Below, in pieces: positions 43,801 to 45,083 of a stretch of 45,083 nucleotides of DNA (positions within the stretch are counted from its first letter, which is position 1; every line of letters starts with the position of its first letter). Source of the stretch: Alphaproteobacteria bacterium (GTDB taxonomy: Bacteria > Pseudomonadota > Alphaproteobacteria > Reyranellales > Reyranellaceae); contig RGPT01000006.1 of the NCBI GenBank assembly GCA_010032545.1, positions 1 through 45,083 of the forward strand. Reading direction: 5' to 3'. Position numbers and translations under genes: made by a program. The notes under the pieces are model-generated. The model saw only the letters and a list, made by a program, of their open reading frames with translations. It had not been told where the DNA came from and ran no database searches.

Positions 43801-44607
43801 ATGACAGAGTCCGCCAAGCTCTCTGCAGCAACACCCCGCCTCTATCACACGCCGTCGTCCTACTATTCGATGATCGCGCGCCTGGCGCTCGCCGCAGGCG
43901 GCATCGCTCACGAGCGCATCTTCGTCGACATCCATTTCCGGCTGGGCCAGCAGCAGCCGGACTATGTGCGGATCAATCCGGGCATGACCGTGCCGACACT
44001 GGTGCTGGCCGATCGCATCCTCGACCAGAGTCGCGACATCGCCGAGTATGCGCTCGGCTCGACGCCCGACCCCGAGACGAAAGCCTGGGTCGACCTTCAC
44101 TACGGCTATCCGATCGAGGAATTGACCTTCGGCGGGATTCTTGCCCGCAATCCCCTGGCGCGGATCATGATTCCGAAGCGGCTCAAGGCCATCCGCCGTC
44201 AACTCCTGGCACTTGCCGCCAGAAATCCCGATCTTGCGGCCGTCTACGAGGCGCGCGCCGCGGTTTTTGCGGAGCGCGTCAGCACCTTCGAGCCGGACGC
44301 CGTCGTGAAGCTTTCGGAGCGGCGTCGCACCGAGGCCATCGGCTTCATGGACCGGCTCGAGCAGACCCTGGGCGATGGCCGCGCCGTGTTGGTACCGCCC
44401 GCCTATGGCGTCGCCGATGTCGTCTGGACCGTGTTTCTCGGGCGCATGGAGTTTGCCGGCCTCGGCGCGGAAATCCCCAAGCGGCCGGCGCTCGCGCGCT
44501 ACTGGGGCGTCCTGCAGGCACGTCCCAGCTTTTCCGCCGCGGACATATGGACGAAGTTTCATGTCGGCCGCCTGATCGGCGGGATTCTAGGCATCGACAG
44601 AAGGTGA
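43801..44607 (+). CDS. Glutathione S-transferase family protein
   Basis: LYHTPSSYYSMIARLALAAGGIAHERIFVDIHFRLGQQQPDYVRINPGMTVPTLVLADRILDQSRDIAEYA. Confidence 0.88.
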   Translation: MTESAKLSAATPRLYHTPSSYYSMIARLALAAGGIAHERIFVDIHFRLGQQQPDYVRINPGMTVPTLVLADRILDQSRDIAEYALGSTPDPETKAWVDLHYGYPIEELTFGGILARNPLARIMIPKRLKAIRRQLLALAARNPDLAAVYEARAAVFAERVSTFEPDAVVKLSERRRTEAIGFMDRLEQTLGDGRAVLVPPAYGVADVVWTVFLGRMEFAGLGAEIPKRPALARYWGVLQARPSFSAADIWTKFHVGRLIGGILGIDRR

Positions 44608-44665
44608 CGGCAAAACGCCGTGCGATCCGACCGATCCGCGCCGGCGTCCGCGGCGTAGAGAGGCC

Positions 44666-45083
44666 ATGCCGAAACAAGCCGCCACGGCCCTGCCGCGCGT
44701 CGAGGTCACCAGCCGCGCCGCCTGGCGCGCCTGGCTCGACTTAAATCACGACACGTCGGGCAGCGTCTGGGTCATCACCTACAAGAAGGCCGATCCGCCG
44801 AGGCACGTCCCGGCCTCGGCCCTGGCCGAGGAGGCCATCTGCTTCGGCTGGATCGACAGCCTGCCGCGCAAGCTCGATGGCAGCCGCACGATGCTGCTGC
44901 TGTCGCCGCGCAAGCCGCGCTCGGCCTGGTCGGCGATCAACAAGCAGCGGGCCGCCCGCATGGAAGCGGCCGGCTTCATGACTGCGGCTGGCCGCGCGGC
45001 CATCGCACGCGCCAAGGCGAACGGCGCCTGGGACTTCCTGGCCGATGTCGACGCGCTGACACCGCCCGCCGATCTCGCCGCCG
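44666..45083 (+). CDS. YdeI/OmpD-associated family protein (3' end outside window)
   Basis: Read directly, not in the ORF track: MPKQAATALPRVEVTSRAAWRAWLDLNHDTSGSVWVITYKKADPPRHVPASALAEEAICFGWIDSLPRKLDGSRTMLLLSPRKPRSAWSAINKQRAARME. Confidence 0.85.
   Translation, partial: MPKQAATALPRVEVTSRAAWRAWLDLNHDTSGSVWVITYKKADPPRHVPASALAEEAICFGWIDSLPRKLDGSRTMLLLSPRKPRSAWSAINKQRAARMEAAGFMTAAGRAAIARAKANGAWDFLADVDALTPPADLAA

Overview
High-GC alphaproteobacterial chromosomal window (order-level placement inferred from gene content only; a Reyranella/Rhodospirillales-like genome would fit). From left to right: a truncated TonB-like gene; an iron/peroxide cluster (DUF3501, Fe-S oxidoreductase, rubrerythrin, Irr) with a perfect 17-bp palindrome matching the Irr/ICE box; fabA-fabB-fabI; a small cupin-like gene; a DabAB-type inorganic-carbon transporter (dabA carries a -1 frameshift) with a divergent LysR regulator; three orphan Bug/TctC-type substrate-binding proteins plus the 3' remnant of a fourth; an exported intradiol dioxygenase and an alpha/beta hydrolase; a cytochrome island (two cytochrome b561, a diheme cytochrome c, an SHP/DUF1924 cytochrome c, a small His/Lys-rich exported protein) divergent from PepSY, a response regulator, a histidine kinase and a P-type ATPase with an unusual TM4 motif, followed by a VIT-family gene fragment; the trmB/rimP-nusA-ylxR-infB-rbfA/truB-rpsO-pnp block, interrupted twice by opposite-strand membrane-protein genes and with infB apparently frameshifted; a TPP-dependent enzyme, an M20 amidohydrolase, a GST and a truncated YdeI-like gene. 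No CRISPR array, tRNA, rRNA, prophage or recognisable defence island was seen. Best candidates for something undescribed are (i) the SHP/DHC/cyt b + PepSY/two-component + P-type ATPase island and (ii) a ~470-bp structured minus-strand region at 43.24-43.72 kb ending in a strong intrinsic terminator but lacking a convincing protein-coding gene.
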